The notes under the pieces: generated by a model | Told to the model about the DNA's origin: nothing | Database searches by the model: none | Seen by the model: only the letters and a program-made list of their open reading frames with translations | Assembly (NCBI RefSeq): GCF_029931775.1 | Contig: NC_079321.1 | Span: 15,830,501-15,894,500, forward strand | Source of the DNA: Euleptes europaea | Taxonomy: Eukaryota; Chordata; Lepidosauria; Squamata; Sphaerodactylidae | Direction of reading: 5' to 3' | Length of the DNA: 64,000 nucleotides | Part shown: positions 11,148 to 23,129 of the stretch, piece by piece | Layout: the number at the start of each line of letters is the position of its first letter | Position numbering within the stretch: the stretch's first letter is position 1 | Position numbers and translations under genes: made by a program

Positions 11148-11376
11148 TGTCGTGCTATGAGAAGACAAGACTCACTGGAAAAGACAATAACGCTAGGAAA
11201 AGTTTAAGGCAGCAGGAAAAGAGGAAGACCCGACATGAGATGAATTGATTCTATAAAGGAAACCACGGCCCTTAGTCTGCACAACCTGAGCAAGGCTGTT
11301 AATGATAGGTCGTTTTGGAGGACATTCATTCATAGGGTTGTCATGAGTCGGAAGCGACTTGATGGCACTTAATACA
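11148..11376 (+). mobile_element. BovB (RTE) LINE 3' end
   Basis: Encodes the last part of a BovB-type ORF2 with stops and indels (RKRGRPDMR followed by IDSIKE and a C-terminal MSRKRLDGT), then the tail GGAAGCGACTTGATGGCACT. 5'-truncated, as is usual for LINEs. Confidence 0.82.
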
Positions 11377-12142
11377 CACGCTTGTCATACAGTGCAATAG
11401 CAATCACCACTGTAAGCTGCCATGCCATTAAAGGTTGAGAGAGTTTGGGATTTTCATTCCTGTACTCCAGTTCTGTACTCCAGGTCTCCAGCAACCCCTG
11501 GATCCAAAGCATGCCTCAATTAAGCAAGATTTCTGTGTGTCGTTTGCTTGTTCTTGCTCTGTACGTGTAATAAATTAATGAGATTCCTATTCCCTTAGGG
11601 TACTGCTAGCTCATTGCTTAAGACTGGGAGGGCAACCTGCCAACAATGATCTCAGCCACACAACAGGAGTGGACTTGAACAAATCTGTCTTGTGCCTCTG
11701 CATGAACATTAAGTAAGTAGGTGTCCTCAAACCAGTTTTGGACCAGTCGAATCCTATTGTGCTTGGCGTTGATGAATTCCTTTTGCCTATCGTTGGCAAA
11801 TTATATGACTAGAATGGTGTCAGCAAGTCCACAAGACAGGAAAGACAATTACTTGCAGAGACAGTAAAAACGTAGCATTATCTGAAGATATTCATTCAAT
11901 GAGACTCTGTGCTCGATATTCTTTGCCCGCTGGAGACCAAGTGCAGGCCACAGTTTTCCTGACCTGAAGTGCCCCATGTAGCTGGTGTTTGCCTCACTGG
12001 GGCCAACATGCAGGTTCTGACACAAGATCCGATCCTGGTCGATTGAGTCATTTCTGTTTGAGATGTCTTTTCTGGGGAAAGGCTACTACCCCCTTGCCCC
12101 TAAGCTGTAATCCCCTTCCAAACCGGGGTCCTACGTGTGATG

Positions 12143-12363
12143 GTGGTTAAAAGCGCCGTTAAATCACAGCTGACTTATGATGACCCCATAGGGTTTTGAA
12201 GGCAAGAGACTGTCAGAAGCGGTTCACCAATGCCTGCCTCTTCCTCCACGTCATGACCCCGGTATTCCTCAGAAGTCTCCCATCCAAATACTAACCAGGG
12301 TCAACCCTGCTTAGCTTCCAAGATCTGACGAGATCGGGCTAACCTGGGCTATCCAGTTCAGGG
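12143..12363 (-). mobile_element. 5S rRNA-derived SINE, minus
   Basis: The right half, read on the minus strand, resembles 5S rRNA (CTTGGAAGCTAAGCAGGGTT with TTTGGATGGGAGAC). The left end holds the GACTTGATGGC-type tail in degraded form. Confidence 0.85.
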
Positions 12364-12727
12364 CCTACATACCTCCCATGAAAAAAACCTGCCTGCAAGC
12401 TGTATGCATGGAATGCCTGGTTTCTTGACTGGTTTGGCCATAATTGTGTTGCAACACTTACAAAAGTCCTGTTAAATAGATGAGCACTACTATCCCCATA
12501 TTGCAAATGATGGTCTCTGACTGGGAGGGACTGGTTTGCCTTAGGCCCTCTATTGAGCCCCTGAGGTAGTTGAGAACTTCCTGATTAACAGAAGATGCTG
12601 TGTGCACTTACTCACCTTTTCTGCACAATCCTGCCTTGATAAAATCAAGCTGCAGGGAAACATTCCCATTTTGCTAATCCTTTATTGCATCTCCACTTGT
12701 AAAAGACGCAGCCTGCCAAACATATTA

Positions 12728-13065
12728 CAGGCATACCTTGCTTTATTGCGCCTTGCAGATACTGTGCTTTTTACAGTCAGCAGTCATCAACATCAAGGCA
12801 GGGGCCCCCCATCAGCAAAGAGATTATGACTCGCTGAAAGCTCAGATGATGGTTAGCATGTTTTTTAGTGATCAAGTATTTTTAATTAAGGTATGTACAT
12901 TTAGTAAACTTAATGCTATTTCACACTTAATAGACTACAGTATAGTGTAAAATAACTTTTATATGCACTGGGAAACCAAAAAAGTAATGTGATTTGCTTT
13001 ATTGCGATATTAGCTTTATTGCGGTGGTCTAGAACTGAGCTTGCAATATCTCCAAGGTGCGCCTG
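12728..13065 (+). mobile_element. Tigger-like (TcMar) element, internally deleted, 338 bp
   Basis: Begins CAGGCATACCTTG after a TA dinucleotide and ends CAAGGTGCGCCTG followed by TG (a likely mutated TA). The sequence matches my memory of mammalian Tigger1: about 48 bases of the left end are joined directly to the last ~290 bases, including the last codons of the transposase frame (around 12780-12865), the CACTTAATAGACTACAGTAT block and the TTTATTGCGATATT block. Most of the transposase is absent, so this is a MITE-like derivative. Confidence 0.85.
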
Positions 13066-13271
13066 TGCTTTATCCTGCTAGGGGCTCCACGGTGGGCTGG
13101 CCAGCCCATTAACTTCCTGGGAATCTCCCTCATGTCCATAAAAAGCAGGGGCTGCTTAGCTCAGACAGAGGGTGTTGGGTTTTCTGCAGGCAAGCCCTCT
13201 GTCATCACCACCGGGTGGGCTTGCTCCGGGGCCATTTTAACTTTCCAGTCTGCCCCTCCAGATCCCCTGAC

Positions 13272-13462
13272 CTGGATGGCCCAGGCTAGCCCAATCTTGT
13301 CAGATCTCAGAAGCTAAGTGGGGTCAGCTCTGGTTCGAACTTCGATGGGAGATCACCAAGGAACCCCAGGGTTTCCATGCAAAGGCAGGCAATAGCAAAA
13401 CACCTCTGTTCATCTCTTGCCTTGAAAACCCCATCATAAGTCGGCTATGACTTGATGGCACT
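13272..13462 (+). mobile_element. 5S rRNA-derived SINE
   Basis: GGCCCAGGCTAGCCCAATCT and AGATCTCAGAAGCTAAGTGG (5S-like), then the tail TCGGCTATGACTTGATGGCA. Confidence 0.88.
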
Positions 13463-14597
13463 TTCCATCAATGAGATGGAAAAACCTGGAAGTTGGTTAA
13501 ACTTCTGTCGGTCACTATACATGGTGGGGGGTGGGTGTTTGGTATTTGGAGGCACTACTTTGTTGGGCCTTTTGGACAGATTGGCCCTGTGAGTGTTCGT
13601 GTGTGCACATGCGCTTGTGCCCATCTGAGCAAAGCCAGTCACCAAGCACATTCTGAAGATCTTCTGCTGGAAAATGACGATCAATAAAGTTCAAGGAAAT
13701 TTTGATTATGTGGCATTAATAGCCGCCCTCACCCTTGATACACACTACATTAGCTAACTTTTCAGCCATGCGAAAAATACCACAAGACTGTCAGTCCTAC
13801 AAAGCTAAACAATGATTCCCTTATAAAGGTTACATGCAGGGTGAGGCTGAATGGCTGTTTAAAGGTTAACCTAAAACCCTTTTCTCCCTGTGCTCATCAT
13901 TGTGAACTATATTACATTAGTCTTTTTTCTGAGGAAACCTGAAACGCTAGACTTGCCCAACATTGCGTGGATAAAGCTGAAACCAGCAGTTCTGAAGTTT
14001 AAAGAATGAGTCAGTTCCTGGTTTTCAGTTCCTGGGATCTGAACAGCTCAGCACCTAAAAATGCACCTCCAGGTTAAACCCATGCTATAAGGGTTCCTGG
14101 GAAAAATGTTATCTATTGATTTTCATTTTTTAAGACCCCCATTTGCTTTATTTATCATTTGTTTTAGTTACATTCATTTACTTTTAATTACTTCATTCAT
14201 TTTTAATGTTTTGCCATTTTATTTTGTTTCTCCTTTAGACGCAGCCAATCTTTTCCAGCCTCTGTTACTTCAGTTTAATGGCGTTAGAAGGCATTCTGTT
14301 AGTCCCTCAGGGCATCAGGCCTGTCCGATTTCAGATTTCCAGGATAAGGGGCACCTATTTTGGATGCAATTTTTAAAATGTGAGCATCCCGTAGCTTTTG
14401 TGTTGATTTCAATGGGAGCTTTCCAGTCTGACAAGTAAACTTTCTCATGTGCTCCCCCCCTTCCCTGTAACTAGTCTATGAAGGCCATATGCTGTTTTAG
14501 CCAATGTATCTAATGCAAAATGCCTCCACCGCCTTTTAAAGCAATGGGAAATTATTGAAAAAGAACTGAAAAATGAAATGGATAATATTCCCCCCCC

Positions 14598-14697
14598 CCA
14601 ATGCTGCTCAACATATGCATGAAACATCTGGAAGGGATTGTCTGGAGATTTGTAGTAAGATGCCACCAATATGCAGATTATACCCATCTCTTTTTCT
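14598..14697 (+). mobile_element. L2-like LINE reverse-transcriptase scrap
   Basis: Reads LLNICMKHLEGIVWRF and then RCHQYADYTHL, equivalent to the L2-type block ending in YADD; the catalytic pair is YADY here. Broken on both sides. Confidence 0.65.
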
Positions 14698-14869
14698 TTT
14701 TTAATAGACAACTCAGGTGGTGTGGCAGAATGGCCTTGCTAACCAGCAAGCACTGCTCCATTTGGCCCTCTGGGGCATCTAGGCCCAAGTTTCTAAGCAG
14801 CAACATGCTGCTTTTCTGGCCCACCTGGCCCTTAGAGAGGTTTCTCTCCCTCTTTTCGTACCACTGCCA

Positions 14870-15077
14870 TAGGGTTGCCAGGTCTCTCTTCGCCACTGGC
14901 GGGAGGTTTTGGGGTGGAGCCTGAGGAGGGCGGGGTTTGGGGAGGGGTGGGATTTCAATGCCATAGAGTTCAATTGCCAAAGCAGCCATTTTCTCCAGGC
15001 GATCTGATCTCTATTGGCTGGAGATCAGTTGTAATAGCAGGAGTTCTCCAGCTAGTACCTGGACGTTGGCAACCCTA
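14870..15077 (+). mobile_element. A-subtype hAT MITE
   Basis: Full-length by its ends (TAGGGTTGCCAGG to TTGGCAACCCTA) and A-subtype body. The flanks (CACTGCCA / CCAACTAG) do not match, so the target duplication is lost or one edge is rearranged. Confidence 0.85.
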
Positions 15078-16079
15078 CCAACTAGCCATTTAAGGATTAC
15101 CACTGAGAGGGGCTGTGTTCTCACCTTCCTTCCCCTTGTTGCTATTCTAAGGTCCAGCCTTGTGCCTGCGCCTCCCGCTAGCCAGCGACTGATTACCATG
15201 GGGATGGTTTACCGCACTTGTGCACTCCTGGGGAAATAGCGGTTCACCAACTGAACTGCCTCCCTTTCTGCCCATTCTGAATAGCATATTTGAATGGTGG
15301 AGGTCTATATGGTACAGAGAACTACCAGCATTCAAAATAGAAAAGAATTTACTAAAAGTAAAATGTCCACATGTATATTTTCAGCACAGCAATTGATTGA
15401 GCAAGGAATACAAAAGAGAGATGCAAATATGCGATTCTTCAGCCCCTCACTCTGAACACGCCCTAGCTGACATTATTCTAAGAAAGGCTCTAACTTAGAA
15501 ACGAACAGTTTCCTAAAAACTTCCAGCTACCTTGGAGTCTTTGCCCAAGCAACCAGCTCTTCATCTGGTCCACGTGGTTATGGTGACCATCGGAATTCAG
15601 GTGTGAGACCTCCTTCCTTGAGAATGGACCTTGCAAAAATGGACCACAGAAATAGACCCCTCTCCCTCTGTGCCAAAGGATTTTATTAACTGTTTGCCTA
15701 CCCCCTGTGGGTCAAAAAAATCCTTTCCTGAAAGCCCCAGGACGATATCATGTAGCCCCTTGTACTCCCCAAGTCTACGTGTCCCTTCCAAGCGGGGAAA
15801 TTAAAGCTCTCTTTAACTGTACAAAAGCAACTGTGGGAGTTCAAGATACTTTGTCTGTTGAGGAATTCTTGGTGAGTGTGAAGAGAGGGTTAGGTACACA
15901 GCCAAAGACTGGGACAAACCTTCAGTAGTAATTCGCCAAATCTAGGAAAGCCCTGACCTACCTCTTTGTCTTTGGGGTTTCCCAATTATGGATTAGTTCT
16001 ATTTTGTCGCACATCAATGTGATTTTCCCACTTTCCACTTTGTCTTCCAAGTAAACCACCTCTGGCATTACAAACTGAT
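15078..16079. other. Intergenic, unassigned
   Basis: No clear family. Part of the right side may belong to the Ty3/gypsy remnant that is recognisable from 16080, but nothing diagnostic is visible. Confidence 0.45.
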
Positions 16080-16345
16080 GTTTGTTCTGTTTGATGAGAC
16101 CTGCTCTCCAGATTCTCCAAGGTAGAATCTCCAAGGTAGAATCTGTATATGCTCAGATTGAAAAGGAGACTTCAGCTTTAATTCTGGGGGTGGCCAAATT
16201 TCACAAGTATCCCTATGGTTGTCGTTTCACGCTCGTCACTGATCATAAGCCATTGGTTCTCTTCTTGGGACCCAAAGTAGGAATATCCTCACTGGCAGCA
16301 CGTAGAGATCCTACAGCATACGCATTGGGGCTGGAGATTGTCCTC
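16080..16345 (+). mobile_element. Ty3/gypsy LTR-retrotransposon fossil (pol fragment)
   Basis: A fragment of the RNase H region of a Ty3/gypsy-type pol, recognised by peptides such as TLVTDHKPL and EKETSALILGVAKFH. It is a broken remnant of a few hundred bases. I see no LTRs, gag or integrase nearby. It looks old; family placement below Ty3/gypsy is not possible from this. Confidence 0.72.
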
Positions 16346-17383
16346 ACCAGAATGCCTGTCCTCAGTCTGCCTTGAAAGGGCAGGCATAGGATGAGGCAAT
16401 TAGGAAGCTCAACCATGTCATTACATACATACACACCACTTTCCATTTTCCCATCCCTAACTGTAATCAACATAGATGTCTTTTCAGTCATCTAGAACAA
16501 GGTGGGGTGATAGCTGGAGGACTACATTCTGAGAGGTGAAGCCCAAATTCATGTTCCTGATCCACTATTGGGTTTCCACCCCGCTTTTACATTGTAAAAA
16601 TCCTGAACATATTTTCCCAGGACCTGACATACAAGGCCTTGTAAAACAACGGCAGCTTATCTCTTGTACCAGCTGTTAAATATTAAACAATCGCCAAGCA
16701 TTTGCTCTGCGGTAGTCACTGGGGGAAAAAATTAATGTCCTTTTTTCATGTCGTAATTCTGTAAAATCTGCTATAATGCTGAAGTGCAGATTTCCCCTCA
16801 ACAATCTAGCAAGGATAGTATTTGAGATGATTGAGGCCAGCCTGCCACACTAAAGGTCATGGTGAAGTATGAACTAGAGGACAAAAACAGACTCATCTGG
16901 TGAAATGATTAGACTAAAGAGCCAGTGAAAATTGTCTGGCTTCTAACGGAGGTTTTTCCTCACCTAGGGTTGAGCATGGTACAAAAAGAAGCTTGCTGTT
17001 TGAGGGATGCACATGCTGAGCATGTCTTTATAGCAAATCTGAGCATCAGCTGGATGATCCATTAAAACAAAATATAAAGTCCTACTTATGTATACACACA
17101 CAGAGATATATTTTCTTTTCTTTTAGTCTGACACTGTTCAGTGCCAAATTGGCTCTATGAGCAGTATCATTAAAGTAAAGTAAGTAAATCCTACTAAAAA
17201 TGCGAAAAGGATTTAGCTTAACAAGAAAGCAAAGATAAAAATGTTTGCTCAAGACATGCCCTCAGTAAAAACACAACATGAAATTCTGGTCTGACGATGA
17301 AGGAAACAGGCAAGTGGTTTGTTTTCTATTTAATAAGGGAGGTGAAATTGACAAAGGGACCCTTACCCCAGTTTAGAATGCAT
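16346..17383. other. Intergenic, no gene seen
   Basis: A+T-rich single-copy-like sequence between the Ty3/gypsy scrap and a CR1 end. Confidence 0.55.
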
Positions 17384-17876
17384 ACAAATCATATGAGGAA
17401 AGGTTGAAGGAGCTGGGTATGTTTAGCCTGAAGAGAAGACTGAGAGGGGATATGATAACCATCTTCAAGTACTTGAAGGGCTGTCACATAGAGAATGGTG
17501 CCGAGTTGTTTTCTGTTGCCCCAGAAGGTCGGACCAGAACCAATGGATTGAAATTAAATCAAAGGAGTTTCTGTCGAGACATTAGGAAGAATTTTCTAAC
17601 AGTTGGAGTGGTTCCTCAGTGGAACAGGCTTCCTCGGGAGGTGGTAAGCTCTCCTTCCCTGGAGGTTTTAAAGAAGAGGTTAGATGGCCATCTGTCAACA
17701 ATTCTGATTCTATAATTTTAAGCAGATGATGAGAGGGAGGGCATCTTGGTCATCTTCTGGGCATGTAGTGGGGGTCATGGGGTGTGTGGGGGAGGGTAGT
17801 GTAAATTTCCTGCATTGTGCATGGGGTTGGACTAGATGACCCTTGTGGTCCCAACTCTATGATTCTATGAAAAATT
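17384..17876 (+). mobile_element. CR1 LINE 3' end
   Basis: Encodes the CR1 ORF2 C-terminus (MITIFKYLKGCH, then FLTVGVVPQWNRLPREV) and ends with GGACTAGATGACCC and ATGATTCTATGA, the classical CR1 3' tail. 5'-truncated. Confidence 0.92.
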
Positions 17877-18184
17877 GCAGCCCCGAATATTTGACACCTT
17901 CAGAAGATTCGTAATGGCAGAATGGGCATTTTTTTCCAGGTTCCTCAGCATTTTTTGAACATTGTAGTTTCACGCTTTCCTTCTGGACATTTGTTTTCTT
18001 TGAATGTTTAAAGAATACTATGAGGAATCCAGGCATTAATAACTACCGTGCTTTCATGTAAATTCTTCTAGAACTTTGTGCCAAACAAGATAGGGTTAAA
18101 CACAAAGAGCAAGAGTTTCAATCATGACCACTGGATTCAGTAGAACTGGACTTGAAATAATCCTTTCGAATATTATTTGAACAT

Positions 18185-18520
18185 ATATTTTTTTTTTAAG
18201 GGTCTCAAACTGAGTTACAAAACATGATAAACCAGTAATACAATTTACAGTTTAATCAAGAATAAAACTTGTACGCAGCAAATCTTCATCAGTAAACCGA
18301 ACGTTATCTAATCATCAACGGCCTGAACAAACAGAAAGGTTTTCAAGGCTGCCTTAAAAACAGCAAGATCCTGGATCCCAACCCATAAATCTGTGTAGGC
18401 AACAGTTTCTGTGACCTCAGCATAAATCTCGTTTTAAGAAGAAACCAGATATAAATTCTCTCACCCACTGCCATGTCTAAATGTTTTATTTGACCTCATG
18501 AAACTCTGGGGATCACATCA
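18185..18520 (-). mobile_element. LINE 3' UTR fragment, minus (L2-like)
   Basis: Contains AACAGAAAGGTTTTCAAGGC and CTGCCTTAAAAACAGCAAGA, common in minus-oriented lizard LINE 3' regions. Limits approximate. Confidence 0.4.
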
Positions 18521-18787
18521 ATGGCTTTGGACTGAGGGACTCCTGGTTTGTATCTGTTGATGGGCCTTGAACTCACTGCCTTTCCCTCACTCAACAAAAC
18601 TTCACTGGGTTTTTGTAAGAAGAAAGTAAGATATTATAAATGCTGGGAACTCCTTCAAAAAAAGGAGGTACACCAGATGGATAAAAACAATAATTGTTCT
18701 CATGACCGGGTTCTTTAGAGGACACAGGGTGCCCCCCGAGGGCATGGAATAATATTTTCCATAAAATCATATGTAGCAAATGACAGG

Positions 18788-19051
18788 CCTTTTAATGCAG
18801 GGACGTATCCCCGTGGTCACCCCCGCTGACTGCTTCAGGGCTTCCTTTTGATTATGCATGCCTTTTTCGCCCATCAGAGGTCACCTTGCTCTCCCCGCGC
18901 GTTTTGCCCGCATTTCCCAGATTATGGCTAAAACAGCATCTGGAAAACATGGGCAAAACGCGTGGGGAGAGCGAGGCGACCTCTGATGGGTGGAAAAAGC
19001 ATGCATAATTAAAAGGAAGCCCCAAAGCACGTCCCTGCATAAAAGGCCTGA
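18788..19051. mobile_element. Foldback MITE
   Basis: Ends CAGGCCTTTTAATGCAGGGACG-like and its inverse (CGTCCCTGCATAAAAGGCCTG-like, one base shorter). Long paired arms include CTCTCCCCGCGCGTTTTGCCC and TTTCCAGA; the loop is about 18 bases near 18922-18940. Related in design to 5874-6055. Confidence 0.82.
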
Positions 19052-19121
19052 AATTAAATCCTGGTTTTGTTTGTGTAAGTGGAACACTGAAAATGTGGGC
19101 CCTGTTCAATTGAGAAGAGTA

Positions 19122-19330
19122 GTGTGTGTGTGTGTGTGTGTGTAAAGTGCCATCAAGTCTCAGCTGACTTATGGAGATTCCAGCAAGGGGCTTTAAAGGC
19201 AAGTGAAAAGCAGAGGTGGTTTGCCATTGCCCTTCTCTTCAGAGTCTTCCTTGGTGGTCTCCCATCCAAGCACTAACCCTGCTTTGCTTCTGAGATCTGA
19301 CGAGATCGGGCTATACCATGCTGCCTTCCC
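19122..19330 (-). mobile_element. 5S rRNA-derived SINE, minus, with TG tail
   Basis: A TG run (19122-19142) is the transcribed CA tail; then AAAGTGCCATCAAGTCTCAG and, at right, TTCTGAGATCTGACGAGATC of the 5S-like part. Confidence 0.88.
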
Positions 19331-20394
19331 TCCCAAAACAGCAGCATACATGCGTAACAATAAAATTAAAGACAAATTACTTCTAAAATCCCAAGAATCC
19401 AGATTGTAATTCTTATCCAGCGTATCTGGAGTAAAGGTGCATCATGAGGTCCAAAAGACGTTGCAAGAGAAAACAATCACTGTGGAACGGATTCTGTACA
19501 TGAAGCACAGGAATTGCCCTGGAAATGAGAAGGGGGGGGGGAATATGAGAAGTTCAGCCTTTAGGTCACATTGTGAAGCTGAAGTAGCTCCCCACCGTTT
19601 AGTAACCAGAATTAAGAGATGGTGGGAAGAGTCATGAGAAGAGCGGCACACAGTACTTGTGTAACTGAAGCTTCTGGAACTCAATTGCTTTCAGCAAGTA
19701 ATGAGGTCTAATTAATTCCAGGAGTGTACAGCCTCATTGCCGTTCCCTAATAGTGAGGTAAAGCCATGAGCTCCAGGGCATCTCCACCCAACCCTCAGTT
19801 TGCCTTGACTTGTCCAACAGCTGCCATTAACTACAGCAAAAGGGAAAGCTATGCTCTAGGAATCTCTCCCTGCAAGGGATTGGGGTGGGGTAGCATTTAA
19901 GTACTAAAGTACCAGTAAGAGTGTGTGTGTGTGTGTGGGGGGAGACTAGAGGAGCTCCCCCAAGGTTAATTAAGGGCAAAGGACCCATGCCCCTCTTTTC
20001 CCCCCCCCCCACAGCTGCACCATGAGTAGACAGTACTCCAAGGATTTCCCCCAATTATTGTGATCTTAGAGATGTAGAGATACAGCCGTATGATAATCCG
20101 GGAAGGGCTCCTTGAAGCAGCGCCTTTCTGCAAGCGTTTCAGGTACAACTCAGGCTCTTTCTAGTCCGAACGTACACATCCTCACTCTTGCCACCAGTCA
20201 TGAGGGCTACCAAGTGACATGACGAAGTAGGTTTCCACGGCAACAAAACATTGAGCGCCATCCAGTTTTGCTTGAGGCAAATGGGGGAGGGCTCTCTTTC
20301 AATTTCAATGAGCCTGACGTACACCTATTTGTAACAGATTAAACCAGTTCTTAACTGATATTTTCTTAAGCTGTTCCGTCCTGGCGCAGGAAAC

Positions 20395-20505
20395 AAAGGT
20401 CCGGGTGGAACCCGATGGCACCAGTTGATCCTGGACTTGACATACTGTTGAAGACCTGTCTCTTCAGGAGGTTCACAATCCGTCAATGTCTAGTGCCCAT
20501 GACAA
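20395..20505 (+). mobile_element. LINE ORF2 C-terminal scrap (L2-like)
   Basis: Contains LLKTCLFRRFT, the C-terminal motif common in L2-type lizard LINEs. Very short. Confidence 0.35.
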
Positions 20506-21044
20506 GAGAATCAATCAGTATAGTTTTTTTTAAGTTCCCCTTCCCTTCAGAGAACAGTACACAAAAGTTACATTACGTTTTAACTGTTCTTTGCTTCTGA
20601 GCTTTGACAGGATGTGTGTCTGTGGGTTTTGTAGGCTGGAGGTTCTGCTAAGTCAAGGGTGTTCCGTCTGTAGCTGTAGAGAACCCAAAGTACAGATAGT
20701 AACAAGATTGTGTAGTCACACGCCACCCTATTACTCTCCAGCGGTTCAGAGCCGATCTTCAAGTGGCATCTATTTCTTCACGTGACAGAAGAGAGCTTCC
20801 ACACACACAAGCCACAACTCTGCTTTTGCTGCCAGTGTGGCTTATTCAGGCGTGTGTCGAAACGTCTCTGGCTCCAGCACTCAACCACCTGAACTGTGAG
20901 AGAGTTATATCCAGATGTGCCCAATGCAGCTGCATAGTTCTGGCTGCTATTGACAAATACTCGGTTTTTCAGTTGGATCATGCAAGCAACGTGCCATTTG
21001 TTTCAAGGGCTGCCCTCCATGTGCAGAGGCTCCCCCTACTAGAC

Positions 21045-21343
21045 AGCAAGCGTGGCATAGTGGTTAAGAGCGACAGACTCTAATATGGAGAACCGGGTTT
21101 GATTCCCCACTCCTCCCCATGAGTGCCAGACTCTAATCTCATGAACCAGGTTCAGTTCCCCACTCCTCCATATGAAGCCTGCTGGGTGACCTTGGGCTAG
21201 TCACAGTTCTCTCAGAACTCTCAGCCCCACCTACCTCACAAGGTGTTTGTTGTGGGAAGGGGAAGAGAAGGTGATGGTAAGCCACTCTGAGCCTCCCTAG
21301 AGAAAAGAATGGTATAAAAACCAACTCTTCCTCCTCTTCTTCT
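21045..21343 (+). mobile_element. tRNA-derived SINE
   Basis: AGCGTGGCATAGTGGTTAAG head to AAAAACCAACTCTTCCTCCT tail; the duplicated head is partly kept. Confidence 0.9.
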
Positions 21344-21420
21344 CTTGATTTTTGTTAAGACCAACCAAAATGCTACAAAACAATATGCAAGATTTCAGGT
21401 TTTCATCAGGTGGGATTTAA
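21340..21420 (-). repeat. Dispersed repeat, minus
   Basis: GTTAAGACCAACCAAAATGC and TCAGGTTTTCATCAGG; the reverse of the segment at 21915-21990. Confidence 0.45.
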
Positions 21421-21523
21421 AGGAGAGGTCAGGCTACCTCTCTCTGCTTAGAGAGTTATATAGACCTAGGAGGCACTGGGGCACATGGCAGAATTAGTAT
21501 CAGCCACTAACAGCCTTCTGGGA

Positions 21524-21727
21524 AGGAGGCTGTGGCTCAGTGGTAAAGCATCTGCTTGGCATGCAGGTCCTCCCAGGTTCAATCCCCAGCATCCCCAGTT
21601 AAAAGGATCAGGTACCAGGTGATGTGAAAGACCTTCACCTGAGATGCTGGAGAGTCCCTGCCTGTCTAAGCAGACAATATCGACAATGGTCTGATTCAGT
21701 ATCAGGCAGCTGCATGTGTTCATGTGA
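21524..21727 (+). mobile_element. tRNA-Ala-like SINE
   Basis: AGGCTGTGGCTCAGTGGTAA head, GGTTCAATCCCCAGCATC B box; part of the TACTGACTTTGATGGACC block is deleted. Confidence 0.88.
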
Positions 21728-21914
21728 CAGAATACTTGCAGTGGAGGCTGTCACTGTTCTCACAAAAGGCCTGATACCAACTTCACCCTTTGCCCCAGCA
21801 TCCTGCAAATATGCATTGACACAAGAGCAGACAAAGAGCCTCAAGGTCATGGCCTCAATCAGCATTTTTGTTTCTCCTTTTCTTCAACATCCTTTTTTTT
21901 TTTTTTTTTTTTAC

Positions 21915-21990
21915 ATCCAGCCTGATGAAGACTTCTGGAGAACTCAAAAACTTGCAGTTTGGGGACATTTTAGTTGGTGTTAAAAAAAGG
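21915..21990 (+). repeat. Dispersed repeat
   Basis: CCAGCCTGATGAAGACTTCT and TTTTAGTTGGTGTTAAAAAA, preceded by a 20-base T run at about 21892-21911. Confidence 0.45.
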
Positions 21991-22242
21991 TACTCCATGG
22001 ATTTTTAAAATTTGTTTTCCTTGGATGAGATATGTAACACTGCTTTTGCTTACCCGTGTATCCCAGGAGAAAGGAGAGGTGGGTCAAGGTCTCCGAATTT
22101 CCACCAAGGAAAATTACTTTGCCCACTAATTTAAACCCACATGAAATCAGGAGCTGAAGAAAGGTGAACACTGATAATCCTGGAGTAACTGAACCATGAA
22201 TTTCAGACACAGCCATGTTAGACTGCTGTATCAAAAAACAAG

Positions 22243-22510
22243 AGAGCCAGTGTGGTGTAGTGGTTAAGGTGTTGGACTAGGATTTGGGAAACCCAGGTTT
22301 GAATCTCCACTCTGCCATGGAAACTTGCTGGGTGACCTTGGGCCAGTCACGCACTCTCAGCCTCGACCCTGGCAGGTATTTGGTTGGGAGACTTCCAAGG
22401 AATACCAGGGGGGTGACGCAGAGGCAGGCAATGGCAAACCACCTCTGAATGTCTCTGGCATTGAAAATGCTACGGGGTCGCCATAAGTCAGCGGTGACTT
22501 GATGGCAAAA
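22243..22510 (+). mobile_element. Chimeric SINE: tRNA head joined to 5S-SINE 3' part
   Basis: GAGCCAGTGTGGTGTAGTGG head and GGTTTGAATCTCCACTCTGC B box of the Sauria type, then at about 22360 it switches to CGACCCTGGCAGGTATTTGG, the 5S-like C-box region, and ends with GTGACTTGATGGC. Complete copy. Confidence 0.85.
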
Positions 22511-22814
22511 AAGAAGAAGCAAAAACAAGAGTCTGGAACACAATATTTTGGCATCAGCATAAATACAATGTCCATTTTGAAAACTGCTTGCACATGTGTG
22601 CCTTTGAGTGGAATAATGGCAAGCAAAGCGCAGTCAAAATTGCTACGTTACCACACACTGTTGGAAAGATACATATCCCAATATGTGTTGGGGGCCCACT
22701 TCCTATTCTGGCCCGCTCAGCACTACACTAAGGTAGCCTACGAACAAGGAAGAAACTTTCCTTCCACTGCATCTCACTCCAATAGCCTCTAGCTTACATT
22801 ATATACCTGGCTTA

Positions 22815-22925
22815 AGGGAACATAAAACAAAATCCAGTGTCACCTTAAAGACCATCAGCATTTCAGGTGTCGCTAGGTTTTTGTTTCATTTTGCTACGAG
22901 AGACTAACATGGCTACCCCTTTGCA
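22815..22925. repeat. Dispersed repeat (CACCTTAAAGACCATC)
   Basis: CCAGTGTCACCTTAAAGACC and GAGACTAACATGGCTACCCC belong to the same broad family as 51110-51245. Confidence 0.5.
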
Positions 22926-23129
22926 ATAATTAAGCCCAAAGGAGTTAGAAGCTCCTAGTGTAGATTTGGAAGTAGCACAGAGGCCTTGAATACAGTGACA
23001 TCACAGGATGTTTTGTTGATGGGAATCAGCAGCATCCTGAAGCCGTCACAATAGGAGGAGCTGCACCGCAACACTACCAAAAGCTAGGATGCACATATTC
23101 CAGTACACACACACACAGCAACATTTATC

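Noticed and set aside
15597-15928. Extension of the Ty3/gypsy fossil to the left
   Set aside because: The peptides here gave no recognisable pol or gag motif, so I left the boundary at about 16080.
17404-17715. 103-codon frame as a host gene
   Set aside because: It is the C-terminus of CR1 ORF2.
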